A stretch of 64,000 nucleotides of DNA, taken from positions 5,480,001 to 5,544,000 of the forward strand of contig NZ_CP029193.1 of the NCBI RefSeq assembly GCF_008642355.1. The letters are read 5' to 3'. Both the position numbers and the translations under genes were made by a program. The notes beneath the pieces were generated by a model that made no database searches, was not told where the DNA came from, and was given only the letters and a program-made list of their open reading frames with translations. Source of the DNA: Streptomyces venezuelae. GTDB lineage: Bacteria; Actinomycetota; Actinomycetes; Streptomycetales; Streptomycetaceae. Positions 26,771 to 35,497 of this stretch are shown here, one piece after another (the first letter of the stretch is position 1; the number at the start of each line of letters is the position of its first letter).

Positions 26771-27072
26771 CTCCCGCGGCCCCCGGGAGGGGCGGGAACC
26801 GCGTGACGCGAACGGCCCCTGGTGCAGGAACTCTCTCCTGACCAGGGGCCGTTGGCGTAGCCGCTCGCGTGTGCGAGCAGATCAAGCTGCCGGTGATCCA
26901 TATTCAGTCACGTAAGGGGATGTTCTCGGCACCCGGGGGTAGTGAATGGCGCAAATCTGTTCCCTGAACGGTCAGTTGTGGTGCTGAATGGAAAGCGCGG
27001 GGATACGCAACGGCGCGCGCCCGGTACGGCGAGAGGGGCGCGTGTCCTCAGGCGGCTGAAAGGGGTTTGTTC
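26771..27072 (+). other. Non-coding stretch between def and the terpene synthase gene
   Basis: About 300 bases without a supported gene. The first part holds the def terminator. The second part (about 26880-27060) is less GC-rich than the flanks and must contain the promoter of the albaflavenone genes; I could not fix -35 and -10 elements with confidence. Confidence 0.5.
26811..26853 (+). terminator. Terminator of def
   Basis: A perfect 13-bp stem, AACGGCCCCTGGT / ACCAGGGGCCGTT, with a 17-base loop that contains a second small stem. Confidence 0.8.
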
Positions 27073-28197
27073 GTGCGTGCATATTCCGGGAGCACTTCAC
27101 AGACACATCCGTACACCCGGCCACGTTCACCCGTGGTTTCGGTACCGCGGGCACTGGCCGTTCCGATGATCGAAGCAGCGTTCCCTCGCCGTCTGCATCC
27201 GTATTGGCCAAAGCTTCAGGAGAAGTCCAGGACCTGGCTGCGTGAAATGCGGCTCATGCCCCCGGACAAGGTCGAACGGTACGCGGACAGCCTCTGCTAC
27301 ACGGATCTGGTCGCCGGGTACTACATTGGCGCGCCCGACGAGTTGCTGACCGCGATAGCGGACCTCAGCAGCTGGTTCTTCGCGTGGGACGACCGGCACG
27401 ACAGGGACTCCGTGCACGGCAGGGCGGCCCAGTGGCAACAGCTCTGCCAAGGCCTGCACGGCACGCTCGACGAGCCCCGGCGGTACCGGCACCACAAGGA
27501 TCCGTTGGTCGCCGGCTTCGCGGACTGCGTGCTGCGTCTGTACTCGTTCCTCGGTCCCAGCTGGAACGCCAGGTTCGCCCGGCACTTCCACCCCGTGATC
27601 GACGCGTACGACCAGGAGTTCAGGAACCGGCGCTGCGGCACCGTGCCGACGGTCGAGGCGTACATAGAACTGCGCCGGCTCACGTTCGCGCACTGGGCGT
27701 GGATCGACCTCCTGGAGCCCACCGCGCGGTACGAGCTGCCGGACCCGGTGCGCAAGCACCCCGCCTACCGGCGTGCGGCACGGGCGACCCAGGATTTCTC
27801 GGCCTGGTACAACGACTTGTGCTCCCTCCCGAAAGAACTCGCGGGAGACGAACTGCACAATCTCGGGATCAGCCTCATCCAGCACGAGGGAATGACGCTG
27901 GAAGAAGCGGTGCGGGAAGTGCACAGGCGCGTCACCGAATGCGTCAAGGAATTCCTGGAAGCGGAGCGGGAAGTGCTGCAGTTCGCCGATGAGTTGGCGG
28001 AAGGCGGCGACGGAGGAACCGAACTCGCGGACGCGGTGAAAGCCTGCGTATTCAACATGCGGAACTGGTTCTCGTCCGTCTACTGGTTCCATCACGAATC
28101 CGGCCGCTATCGGGTGGACAGCTGGGACGACAGGTCCATGCCCCCGTATGTGACGGAAGAGTCCCTGGCGGAAAACGAACTGGTAGGTGAGGAATGA
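27073..28197 (+). CDS. cyc1: Epi-isozizaene synthase (sesquiterpene cyclase)
   Basis: A 374-residue class I terpene cyclase that turns farnesyl diphosphate into (+)-epi-isozizaene, the first step to the antibiotic albaflavenone. It aligns closely, from memory, with S. coelicolor SCO5222: AAFPRRLHPYWPKLQE, the Mg-binding DDRHD (residues 106-110), NDLCSLPKE giving the NSE triad Asn247/Ser251/Glu255, and the C-terminal SSVYWFHHESGRY (the conserved RY). All metal-binding residues are intact. GTG at 27073 has AAGGGG 7 to 8 bases upstream and matches the homologue start; TTG at 27067 is possible. The stop overlaps the P450 start (ATGA). Confidence 0.95.
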   Translation: MRAYSGSTSQTHPYTRPRSPVVSVPRALAVPMIEAAFPRRLHPYWPKLQEKSRTWLREMRLMPPDKVERYADSLCYTDLVAGYYIGAPDELLTAIADLSSWFFAWDDRHDRDSVHGRAAQWQQLCQGLHGTLDEPRRYRHHKDPLVAGFADCVLRLYSFLGPSWNARFARHFHPVIDAYDQEFRNRRCGTVPTVEAYIELRRLTFAHWAWIDLLEPTARYELPDPVRKHPAYRRAARATQDFSAWYNDLCSLPKELAGDELHNLGISLIQHEGMTLEEAVREVHRRVTECVKEFLEAEREVLQFADELAEGGDGGTELADAVKACVFNMRNWFSSVYWFHHESGRYRVDSWDDRSMPPYVTEESLAENELVGEE

Positions 28198-29570
28198 GCG
28201 TCGAATCCGCGATACCCGCGCCCCCCGCTCCCGGCTCCGGGCCGCTGCGCACCCCGCCCCTCGTCCGGGGCGGGGCCCCGGTGCTCGGCCACGCCTGGAA
28301 CCTGGTGCGCGACCCGCTCGGTTTCCTCTCCGCGCTCCGTGACCACGGCGATCTCGTCAGGATCAGGCTGGGACCCAGGACGGCCTACGTGGTGTGCGAC
28401 CCGGAACTGGTCGGCGCCATGCTCAAGAACCCCGAGTACATCGTCGGCGGGCCCCTCTGGGACACCCTGGAAGTGCTCCTCGGCAAGGGCGTGGCGACCA
28501 GCAACGGCAAGCTGCACCGGCGCCAGCGCCGCATGATGCAGCCCGCGTTCCGGCCCGAGCGGATCGCCGACTACGCCAAGGTGATGGAGGAGGAGGCCCG
28601 CGCCACGGCGGCCCGCTGGCAGCCGGGCGCCACCGTCGACGTGAGCGCCGAGATGTTCCGCACGGCCGTGCGCATCGTCTCGCGCTCCCTCCTGGAGGTC
28701 GACTCGATTCGGGACAAGGCGGACCGGATCGCCGAATCCCTGCACACCGTCTTCGACGGGCTCTACCGCAGGATGGTGCTCTCGGTCGGCCCGCTCCACC
28801 GCGTGCCGACCCCCGCCAACCGGCGCTTCGAGAGCGCGCTCGCCGACCTGCACGCCCTCGTCGACGAGATCATCGCGGAGCGCCGCGCGGCGGGACCCGG
28901 CGCGCCGGACGACCTGCTCACCGAATTGCTGCGGGCCACGGACGAAACCGGGGCGCCCATCACCGACCGGGAGATCCACGACAACGTGGTTTCGCTCGTC
29001 GTGGCGGGTGCGGAGAATGTGGCGTCGACGCTGGCGTGGGCGTTCCATCTGCTGACCGAACACCCCGAGCAGGAAAGGCGGTTGGTTGAAGAGGTAAATG
29101 CCGTGGCCCCGGATCGCGCGATCACATTCGCCGATCTCAAGGAGCTGCCGCACCTCCGCAATGTCGTCACCGAGGCGATGCGCATACGGCCGGCCGCCTG
29201 GATATTCACGCGCCGGTCGGTGGCCGAAACCGATCTGGGCGGCTATTCGATTCCGGCGGACGCCGACATCGTCTACAGCGTGTACGCGATGCAGCGCGAC
29301 CCGCGTTCCTTCGAGCGGCACCTGGAGTTCGACCCCGACCGGTGGAATCCGGAACGGGCCGCCGACGTACCGGAGTTCGCCATGATGCCGTTCAGCGTCG
29401 GCAACAGGAAGTGCCCCGGTGACCACTTCAGCCTGGCCGAACTCGCCCTGATCCTGGGGACGGTGGCGCCGAAGTGGCGTCTTCGGCCGGTGCGGGAGAC
29501 CGACGCCCGCACCCAGGTCGGCATCACCCTGCACCCCAAGCGGCTCGTCCTGCGGGCCACTCCGCGCTGA
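28194..29570 (+). CDS. Cytochrome P450 of the CYP170 family (albaflavenone synthase)
   Basis: A 458-residue P450 expected to oxidise epi-isozizaene at the allylic carbon to albaflavenol and then albaflavenone. The heme-binding loop is FSVGNRKCPGDHF with the axial cysteine, the ExxR motif is in TEAMRIRPA, and the PERF-like region FDPDRWNPE is present. The I-helix reads AGAENVAST: the conserved threonine after the acidic residue is replaced by asparagine, unlike the S. coelicolor enzyme as I recall it. It is translationally coupled to the synthase gene. S. coelicolor CYP170A1 also has a second, farnesene-forming activity; whether this one shares it cannot be read from sequence alone. Confidence 0.92.
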   Translation: MSVESAIPAPPAPGSGPLRTPPLVRGGAPVLGHAWNLVRDPLGFLSALRDHGDLVRIRLGPRTAYVVCDPELVGAMLKNPEYIVGGPLWDTLEVLLGKGVATSNGKLHRRQRRMMQPAFRPERIADYAKVMEEEARATAARWQPGATVDVSAEMFRTAVRIVSRSLLEVDSIRDKADRIAESLHTVFDGLYRRMVLSVGPLHRVPTPANRRFESALADLHALVDEIIAERRAAGPGAPDDLLTELLRATDETGAPITDREIHDNVVSLVVAGAENVASTLAWAFHLLTEHPEQERRLVEEVNAVAPDRAITFADLKELPHLRNVVTEAMRIRPAAWIFTRRSVAETDLGGYSIPADADIVYSVYAMQRDPRSFERHLEFDPDRWNPERAADVPEFAMMPFSVGNRKCPGDHFSLAELALILGTVAPKWRLRPVRETDARTQVGITLHPKRLVLRATPR

Positions 29571-29577
29571 CCCAGCG

Positions 29578-29617
29578 GTGTGCCCGCCCCTGTCCAGCGG
29601 AACAGGGGCGGGCACAC
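29578..29617. terminator. Bidirectional terminator between the P450 and nrdB genes
   Basis: A perfect 16-bp stem (GTGTGCCCGCCCCTGT / ACAGGGGCGGGCACAC) with an 8-base loop, starting 8 bases after the P450 stop and ending 11 bases before the nrdB stop on the other strand. Confidence 0.88.
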
Positions 29618-29627
29618 CCGTGCGCGT

Positions 29628-30650
29628 CTAGAACTCGTCGTCGAACGAGACCGAGCCCTCGACGGCGACCTGGTAGGCCGAGGGCCGCCGCTCGAAGAAG
29701 TTGGTCAGCTCCTGGACGCCCTGCAGCTCCATGAACGAGAAGGGGTTCTCGGAGCCGTAGACCGGCGCGAAGCCGAGGCGCTGCAGACGCTGGTCGGCGA
29801 CGCACTGCAGGTACTCGCGCATCGAGTCGGTGTTCATGCCGGGCAGGCCGTCGCCGCACAGGTCGCGGGCGAACTGCAGCTCGGCCTCGACCGCCTCCTT
29901 CAGCATGTCCGTGACCTGCTGCTGCAGCGCGTCGTCGAAGAGCTCGGGCTCCTCCTTGCGGACGGTGTCGACCACGTCGAAGGCGAAGCTCATGTGCATC
30001 GTCTCGTCGCGGAACACCCAGTTGGTGCCGGTGGCCAGGCCGTGCAGCAGACCGCGGCTGCGGAACCAGTACACGTACGCGAAGGCGCCGTAGAAGAAGA
30101 GGCCCTCGATGCACGCGGCGAAGCAGATGAGGTTGAGCAGGAAGCGGCGCCGGTCGGCCTGCGTCTCAAGACGGTCCAGCGTCTCGACCGAGTCCATCCA
30201 CTTGAAGCAGAACTCGGCCTTCTCACGGATCGAGGGGATCTCCTCGACCGCGTCGAAGGCCGCCGCGCGGTCCTCCGGGTCGGGCAGGTAGGTGTCGAGC
30301 AGCGTCAGATAGAACTGGACGTGCACGGCCTCCTCGAACAGCTGACGGCTCAGGTAGAGCCGGGCCTCGGGGGAGTTGATGTGCTTGTACAGCGTCAGCA
30401 CCAGGTTGTTCGAGACGATCGAGTCGCCGGTCGCGAAGAACGCGACGAGACGGCCGATCATGTGCTGCTCACCGGGGCTGAGCTTGGCGAGGTCGGCGAC
30501 GTCCGAGTGGAGGTCGACCTCCTCGACGGTCCAGGTGTTCTTGATCGCGTCCCGGTAGCGCTCGTAGAAGTCGGGGTAGCGCATGGGGCGCAGGGTCAGC
30601 TCGAAGCCCGGGTCGAGGAGGTTCTTCTCGCTGTTGGTCGTCGTGCTCAT
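29628..30650 (-). CDS. nrdB: Class Ia ribonucleotide reductase small (radical) subunit
   Basis: A 340-residue R2 protein that forms the diiron-tyrosyl radical used by the large subunit. Diiron ligands can be placed in FEEAVHVQFY (EExxH) and RDETMHMSF (ExxH), and the radical tyrosine region is HVQFYLTLLDTY. The C-terminus ends SVSFDDEF, acidic as expected for docking into the large subunit. The start codon overlaps the stop of nrdA by one base (TAATG). It is oxygen dependent, in contrast to the B12-dependent class II enzyme encoded elsewhere in Streptomyces. Confidence 0.95.
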   Translation of the reverse strand: MSTTTNSEKNLLDPGFELTLRPMRYPDFYERYRDAIKNTWTVEEVDLHSDVADLAKLSPGEQHMIGRLVAFFATGDSIVSNNLVLTLYKHINSPEARLYLSRQLFEEAVHVQFYLTLLDTYLPDPEDRAAAFDAVEEIPSIREKAEFCFKWMDSVETLDRLETQADRRRFLLNLICFAACIEGLFFYGAFAYVYWFRSRGLLHGLATGTNWVFRDETMHMSFAFDVVDTVRKEEPELFDDALQQQVTDMLKEAVEAELQFARDLCGDGLPGMNTDSMREYLQCVADQRLQRLGFAPVYGSENPFSFMELQGVQELTNFFERRPSAYQVAVEGSVSFDDEF

Positions 30651-33052
30651 TACTGGCAGGCCTCGCAGGACTCGGGGTTTTCCAGGGAGCAGGCGACGGC
30701 GTCTTCGGCCGTGGCCTGGGCGGGGACGGGGGCGGTGGCCGCGGCGTTCGCGCCGCCCGCGGCGCGGGCGATGCGCGTCGCGGGGCGCGAGCGCAGGTAG
30801 TACGTGGTCTTCAGGCCGCGCTGCCAGGCGTACGCGTACATCGAGGAGAGCTTGCCGATGGTCGGCGTCTCCAGGAAGAGGTTCAGCGACTGCGCCTGGT
30901 CGAGGAACGGGGTGCGGTCGGCGGCCATGTCGATCAGGCCGCGCTGCGGGATCTCCCACGCCGTGCGGTACAGCGCGCGGACCTCGGCGGGCACCCAGTC
31001 GAAGTCCTGCACCGAGCCGTTGGACTCGCGCAGCGCCTCACGGGTCTTCGCGTCCCACAGGCCGTGCCGCTTCAGCTCCTCCACCAGATAGGCGTTGACC
31101 TGGAGGAACTCACCGGACAGCGTCTCGCGCTTGAACAGGTTGGAGACCTGCGGCTCGATGCACTCGTACACACCGGCGATGGACGCGATGGTCGCGGTCG
31201 GCGCGATGGCGAGCAGCAGCGAGTTGCGCATGCCGGTCGCGGCGATGCGCTCCCGCAGCGCCGCCCAGCGCTCGGGCCACGTCAGCTCGACGCCGTAGTG
31301 GTCGGGGTGCAGGACGCCGCGCGCGGTGCGGGTCTTCTCCCAGGCCGGGAGCGGCCCGTGGCGCTCGGCGAGGTCCGCGGAGGCCTCGTACGACGCGAGC
31401 ATGATGCGCTCGGCGATGCGGGTGGACAGGGCGCGCGCCTCGGGGGAGTCGAAGGCCAGCTTCAGCTGGAAGAAGACGTCCTGGAGGCCCATCGCGCCGA
31501 GACCCACCGGGCGCCACTTGGCGTTGGAGCGTCCGGCCTGCTCGGTCGGGTAGAAGTTGATGTCGACGACGCGGTCGAGGAAGGTGACGGCGGTGCGGAC
31601 GGTCTCGTCGAGCCGTTCCCAGTCGATGCCGCCGTTCTCGACGAACGCGCCGAGGTTCACCGAGCCGAGGTTGCAGACGGCGGTCTCCCCGTCGTCCGTC
31701 ACCTCCAGGATCTCCGTGCAGAGGTTGGAGGAGTGGACGGTGTGGCCGGGCTCCGCCGTCTGGTTGGCGGTGCGGTTGGCGGCGTCCTTGAAGGTCATCC
31801 AGCCGTTGCCGGTCTGCGCGAGGGTGCGCATCATGCGGCCGTACAGGTCCCGGGCCGACATGGTCTTCCGCGCGAGTCCGGCGGCCTCCGCCCTGCGGTA
31901 GGCGGCGTCGAACTCCTCGCCCCACAGGTCGACGAGCTCGGGCACGTCGGAGGGCGAGAACAGCGACCACTCCTGGTCGGCGGCGACCCGGCGCATGAAC
32001 TCGTCGGGGATCCAGTGCGCCAGGTTCAGGTTGTGGGTGCGGCGCGCGTCCTCACCGGTGTTGTCGCGCAGCTCCAGGAACTCCTCGATGTCGGAGTGCC
32101 AGGTCTCCAGGTAGACCGCGGCCGCGCCCTTGCGCCGCCCGCCCTGGTTCACGGCGGCGACCGAGGCGTCCAGCGTCTTCAGGAACGGCACGATGCCGTT
32201 GGAGTGCCCGTTCGTCCCGCGGATCAGCGAACCGCGGGAGCGGATGCGGGAGTACGAGAGCCCGATGCCACCCGCGTGCTTGGAGAGCCGCGCGACCTGG
32301 TGGTAGCGGTCGTAGATGGAGTCGAGCTCGTCCTGCGGGGAGTCCAGGAGGTAGCAGGACGACATCTGCGGGTGGCGGGTGCCGGAGTTGAAGAGCGTGG
32401 GCGAGGACGGCAGGTAGTCGAGGCGGCTCATCAGGCCGTACAGCGCGGCGACCTCGTCGACGGCGCGAACGCTCTCGTCTTCCGCGAGGCCGCTCGCCAC
32501 GCGCAGCATGAAGTGCTGCGGGGTCTCGATGACCTGCCGGGTGATCGGGTGGCGCAGCAGGTAGCGGCTGTGCAGGGTGCGCAGGCCGAAGTAGCCGAAG
32601 CGGAAGTCGGCGCCGTCGGCGAGTGCGGCGTCCACGAGCGCGTCGAGGCGGGCCGCGTGGGCGGCCACGAAGTCGGCGGTGCGGTCGGCGATCAGGCCCT
32701 CGCGGTGCCCGACGGCGATCGACTCGGTGAAGGAGCGCACGCCCTGGGAGGCGGCCTCGGCGGCGATGGAGAGCGTGAGCAGCCTGGCGGCGAGCTTCGA
32801 GTACGCGGGGTCCTCGGAGATGAGCCCCGCGGCCGCCTCGGTGGCGAGGGTCCGCAGCTCCGCCTCGTCGGCCCGCGCCGAGCGGCCGCGCAGCGCGGCG
32901 GCGGCGACCCTGCCGGGGTCGGCGTCGGGGAGGTCGGCGGTGAGGTCGGTCAGGGTGCGCAGCAGCGCGGTCCCCGGCGCGTCGGTACCCGCGGTGCTGT
33001 CGGTGGGCTGCGATACCGGCGCTGACGCAGGTTCGGCAGGCGCGATGGTCAC
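30650..33052 (-). CDS. nrdA: Class Ia ribonucleotide reductase large (catalytic) subunit
   Basis: An 800-residue R1 protein that reduces ribonucleoside diphosphates to deoxyribonucleotides. Active-site motifs are visible: MSSCYLLDS, SSNLCTEIL with the thiyl cysteine, CNLGSVNLG, a radical-transfer region near the C-terminus, and the redox-shuttle pair ESCEACQ at the very end. The first 40 residues are a Pro/Ala/Thr-rich leader. GTG at 33052 has GGGAG about 8 bases upstream; a longer frame to 33277 runs into the riboswitch and is rejected. It is first in the nrdA-nrdB operon, behind a cobalamin riboswitch and two NrdR boxes. Confidence 0.95.
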   Translation of the reverse strand: MTIAPAEPASAPVSQPTDSTAGTDAPGTALLRTLTDLTADLPDADPGRVAAAALRGRSARADEAELRTLATEAAAGLISEDPAYSKLAARLLTLSIAAEAASQGVRSFTESIAVGHREGLIADRTADFVAAHAARLDALVDAALADGADFRFGYFGLRTLHSRYLLRHPITRQVIETPQHFMLRVASGLAEDESVRAVDEVAALYGLMSRLDYLPSSPTLFNSGTRHPQMSSCYLLDSPQDELDSIYDRYHQVARLSKHAGGIGLSYSRIRSRGSLIRGTNGHSNGIVPFLKTLDASVAAVNQGGRRKGAAAVYLETWHSDIEEFLELRDNTGEDARRTHNLNLAHWIPDEFMRRVAADQEWSLFSPSDVPELVDLWGEEFDAAYRRAEAAGLARKTMSARDLYGRMMRTLAQTGNGWMTFKDAANRTANQTAEPGHTVHSSNLCTEILEVTDDGETAVCNLGSVNLGAFVENGGIDWERLDETVRTAVTFLDRVVDINFYPTEQAGRSNAKWRPVGLGAMGLQDVFFQLKLAFDSPEARALSTRIAERIMLASYEASADLAERHGPLPAWEKTRTARGVLHPDHYGVELTWPERWAALRERIAATGMRNSLLLAIAPTATIASIAGVYECIEPQVSNLFKRETLSGEFLQVNAYLVEELKRHGLWDAKTREALRESNGSVQDFDWVPAEVRALYRTAWEIPQRGLIDMAADRTPFLDQAQSLNLFLETPTIGKLSSMYAYAWQRGLKTTYYLRSRPATRIARAAGGANAAATAPVPAQATAEDAVACSLENPESCEACQ

Positions 33053-33194
33053 GTGGAGCTCTCCCTCGCTCGGCTCTGGGCCAGGGGAGGGGATGGCACA
33101 CACGGGCGCACCCGGGCAGGGCCAGGGCGGCGTACCGCGTCCACCGGCCCATTCCACGAGGCCCGGACGGTCGGCACCCGGGCCGGACGGCACG

Positions 33195-33300
33195 GGTGCA
33201 CTGCCGGCAGGTCTTCGGACTCCGCGTACGACAAATGCGTACACGTCTACCGTTGCGGGACAGTTCCGGACTTGCACCGGATTCCCCTGCGGCGACAGCG
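33195..33300 (-). promoter_or_regulatory. Cobalamin (adenosylcobalamin) riboswitch upstream of nrdA
   Basis: Read on the minus strand the segment holds the B12-box core in order: GGGAATCCGGTGCAAGTCC, GGAACTGTCCCGCAACGGT and, after a variable arm, GAGTCCGAAGACCTGCCGGC. These match the conserved cobalamin aptamer blocks; GCCGCAGG near the 5' end can pair with CCTGCCGGC at the 3' end. The expected effect is repression of the class Ia enzyme when vitamin B12 is available for the class II enzyme, as known in S. coelicolor. The exact ends are approximate. Confidence 0.92.
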
Positions 33301-33306
33301 AGCACG

Positions 33307-33322
33307 AGCATACATCTTGTGC
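33307..33322 (-). promoter_or_regulatory. NrdR box, proximal
   Basis: On the minus strand GCACAAGATGTATGCT fits the palindromic NrdR consensus ACACwATATATwGTGT at most conserved positions. Its centre is exactly 31 bp (three helical turns) from the second box, the normal spacing for NrdR-controlled nrd promoters. Confidence 0.75.
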
Positions 33323-33337
33323 TGGCCCCGGGTGGCA

Positions 33338-33353
33338 GCCCCATATCTTGTGT
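33338..33353 (-). promoter_or_regulatory. NrdR box, distal
   Basis: On the minus strand ACACAAGATATGGGGC: the left half matches the NrdR consensus almost perfectly, the right half is degenerate. Paired with the box at 33307-33322 on the same face of the helix. Confidence 0.75.
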
Positions 33354-33392
33354 CTCTTGTGCCGGGGAGTACGAGGTCCGGGAGTACGAGAA

Positions 33393-33420
33393 CGGGCCGC
33401 CGGAGTGCTCCGGCGGCCCG
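33393..33420 (-). terminator. Terminator of the MctP-like transporter gene
   Basis: A perfect 13-bp stem CGGGCCGCCGGAG / CTCCGGCGGCCCG separated by two bases, 32 bases after the transporter stop and before the nrdA control region. Confidence 0.72.
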
Positions 33421-33452
33421 CATGTCGTACGTGGCGTCGTACGCGGGAAGGG

Positions 33453-35099
33453 TCAGTGCCCGCCCGGCGCTCCCGCCGTGGCCGGGGGCAGTTCCTCGAT
33501 GACGCCGGGGTCGCCGACGTCCGCCGTGTAGTCCCCGGGTGACGTCTCGTCGATGCCCTCGGGGGCGTTCAGGGCCTTCAGGACGAAGGTCATGACCACG
33601 GTCACGACGACGTTCAGGACGAACGCGGTGAGGCCGATGTAGCCGATCTCGCCGATGCCGGGGATCTCGTCGGACGAGCCGCCGAAGTGCTTCTGCGTCG
33701 GCGACGCGACGCCGTACGCGGCGACCGTTCCGTAGACCATGCCGACCGCCCAGCCGGCGAGCAGCGCCCAGCGGTGGAACCACCGTGTGAAGAGGCCGCC
33801 GACGAGCGCGGGCATCGTCTGCAGGATCCAGATGCCGCCGAGCAACTGGAAGTTGATCGCGACCGTCTTGTCCATGGTGAGGACGAAGGCGAGCGCGCCG
33901 ACCTTCACCAGGAGCGAGACCAGCTTGGAGACCTTGGTCTCCTGCGCGGGCGTCGCGTCCGGCTTGATGAAGTCCTTGTAGATGTTCCTGGTGAAGAGGT
34001 TCGCGGCCGCGATCGACATGATCGCCGCGGGCACGAGCGCGCCGATGCCGATGGCGGCGAAGGCGACGCCGGTGAACCAGTCGGGGAACATGTTCTCGAA
34101 CAGCTGCGGGATGGCGAGCTGGCCGTTCTCGACCTTGACGCCGGCCGCGATCGCCATGAAGCCGAGCAGCGCGAGCAGCCCCAGCATCAGCGAGTAGAGC
34201 GGCAGGATCGTGGTGTTGCGGCGGATCACGTCACGGCTCTTGGAGGAGAGCGTCGCCGTGATCGAGTGCGGATACATGAAGAGCGCGAGCGCGGAGCCCA
34301 GCGCGAGCGTCGCGTAGGTCCACTGTCCGGCCTCGCCGGGCGCGAGACCGGCGACGGGCTTGCCCGCCGCGTCGTTCGCCGCGGCGAACTTCTCGTTCGC
34401 CGCGTGGAAGATCTCGTCGAAGCCGCCGAGCTTGATCGGGATGTAGATGATCGCGACGGCGATGACGAGGTAGATCAGACCGTCCTTCACGAACGCGATC
34501 AGCGCGGGCGCGCGCAGGCCCGACGAGTAGGTGTACGCGGCGAGCACCGCGAACGCGATCAGGAGCGGCAGGTCCTTGATGAACCAGTTGGTGTCGGGCC
34601 CGCCGCCGATCCCCATGACGTCGAGGACCGCCTGGATGCCGACGAGTTGGAGCGCGATGTACGGCATCGTGGCGAGGATGCCGGTGACGGCGACCGCCAG
34701 CGAGAGCCCCTTGGAGCCGAAGCGGCCGCGCACGAAGTCCGAGGTGGTCACGTAGCCGTGCTTGTGCGAGACGGACCACAGGCGCGGCAGGAAGGTGAAG
34801 ATCAGCGGGTAGACGAGGATCGTGTACGGCACGGCGAAGAAGCCGGCCGCGCCCGCCGCGTAGATCGCCGCGGGGACGGCCACGAACGTGTAGGCGGTGT
34901 ACAGATCGCCGCCGAGCAGGAACCAGGTGACCCAGGTGCCGAACGACCGGCCGCCGAGGCCCCATTCGTCGAGGCTCTGCTCGTTCTCCGCCTTGCGCCA
35001 GCGGGCCGCCATGAAGCCCATGACGGTGACGGCGAGGAAGAAGAAGATGAAGACGCCGAGCGCGACGCCGTTGACGCCGCCCGATGCGAGTGTGGTCAC
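33453..35099 (-). CDS. Sodium:solute symporter, MctP-like monocarboxylate transporter
   Basis: A 548-residue transporter of the SSS family with about 13 transmembrane helices. Family blocks include GGRSFGTWVTWFLLGGDLYTAY near the N-terminus, LVPAAIMSIAAANLFTRNIYKDF in the middle and the GGIWILQTMPALVGGLF region. The pattern with GGDLYTAYTF and an upstream DUF3311 partner fits the MctP branch that takes up lactate, pyruvate and related acids; the substrate is inferred. The GTG start overlaps the stop of the DUF3311 gene (GTGA). It lies directly downstream of the CstA/YbdD genes, themselves pyruvate-type transporters. Confidence 0.85.
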   Translation of the reverse strand: MTTLASGGVNGVALGVFIFFFLAVTVMGFMAARWRKAENEQSLDEWGLGGRSFGTWVTWFLLGGDLYTAYTFVAVPAAIYAAGAAGFFAVPYTILVYPLIFTFLPRLWSVSHKHGYVTTSDFVRGRFGSKGLSLAVAVTGILATMPYIALQLVGIQAVLDVMGIGGGPDTNWFIKDLPLLIAFAVLAAYTYSSGLRAPALIAFVKDGLIYLVIAVAIIYIPIKLGGFDEIFHAANEKFAAANDAAGKPVAGLAPGEAGQWTYATLALGSALALFMYPHSITATLSSKSRDVIRRNTTILPLYSLMLGLLALLGFMAIAAGVKVENGQLAIPQLFENMFPDWFTGVAFAAIGIGALVPAAIMSIAAANLFTRNIYKDFIKPDATPAQETKVSKLVSLLVKVGALAFVLTMDKTVAINFQLLGGIWILQTMPALVGGLFTRWFHRWALLAGWAVGMVYGTVAAYGVASPTQKHFGGSSDEIPGIGEIGYIGLTAFVLNVVVTVVMTFVLKALNAPEGIDETSPGDYTADVGDPGVIEELPPATAGAPGGH

Positions 35100-35365
35100 T
35101 GTCCGGCACCCCCATGGGCCTGCTCGGCCTTGCGGGCGTGCTGGTCACGCTGCCACAGCTTGTACGCGATCATCGTGAGCGCCGTGGAGATCAGCACCCA
35201 GAGCATTTGGTACCAGTAGAAGAACGGGATGCCGATGAAGGTCGGGTCGATCTTCGCGTACGACCCCACCCAGAGCATTGCCACGAAGGGCGCGACAAGG
35301 CAGGCTGCGATGACCACACGGACCGGCGTCACCACCGGTCTGTTCACTTCAGGCGCGTCTGACAT
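35096..35365 (-). CDS. DUF3311 small membrane protein, partner of the SSS symporter
   Basis: An 89-residue protein with two transmembrane helices (VRVVIAACLVAPFVAMLWV and FFYWYQMLWVLISTALTMIAY) and a basic C-terminus. DUF3311 proteins are typically encoded directly before MctP-like symporters, analogous to the small YhjD/DUF485-type partners of other acid transporters. ATG at 35365 has GGAG 8 bases upstream; the upstream in-frame ATG at 35386 is less likely. Its stop overlaps the symporter start by four bases, so the two proteins are probably made together. Confidence 0.85.
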   Translation of the reverse strand: MSDAPEVNRPVVTPVRVVIAACLVAPFVAMLWVGSYAKIDPTFIGIPFFYWYQMLWVLISTALTMIAYKLWQRDQHARKAEQAHGGAGQ

Positions 35366-35497
35366 ATCGCGGCTCCGTTCCCTCACTTATCCCATGCTTA
35401 ACGTGCGGGAAATCTAAGCCACAGTCTCGCTGTATGGAACCCCTGTCCGGATAACGGACGGGTCGCGGAGTCGTGAGTTGCCTGCTCAGTCGCTTGA

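Larger units (their letters stand above)
33053..33452 (-). other. Non-coding control region of nrdAB
   Basis: Four hundred bases without a supported gene. In the order read by nrdA: the terminator hairpin of the upstream transporter gene (33393-33420), tandem NrdR boxes (33338-33353 and 33307-33322), the cobalamin riboswitch (about 33195-33300), then about 140 bases of GC-rich leader to the nrdA start, where the expression platform should lie. Confidence 0.75.

Noticed and set aside
30650..33277. Longer nrdA open frame starting at 33277
   Set aside because: The extension would translate the cobalamin riboswitch; GTG at 33052 has a good ribosome-binding site.
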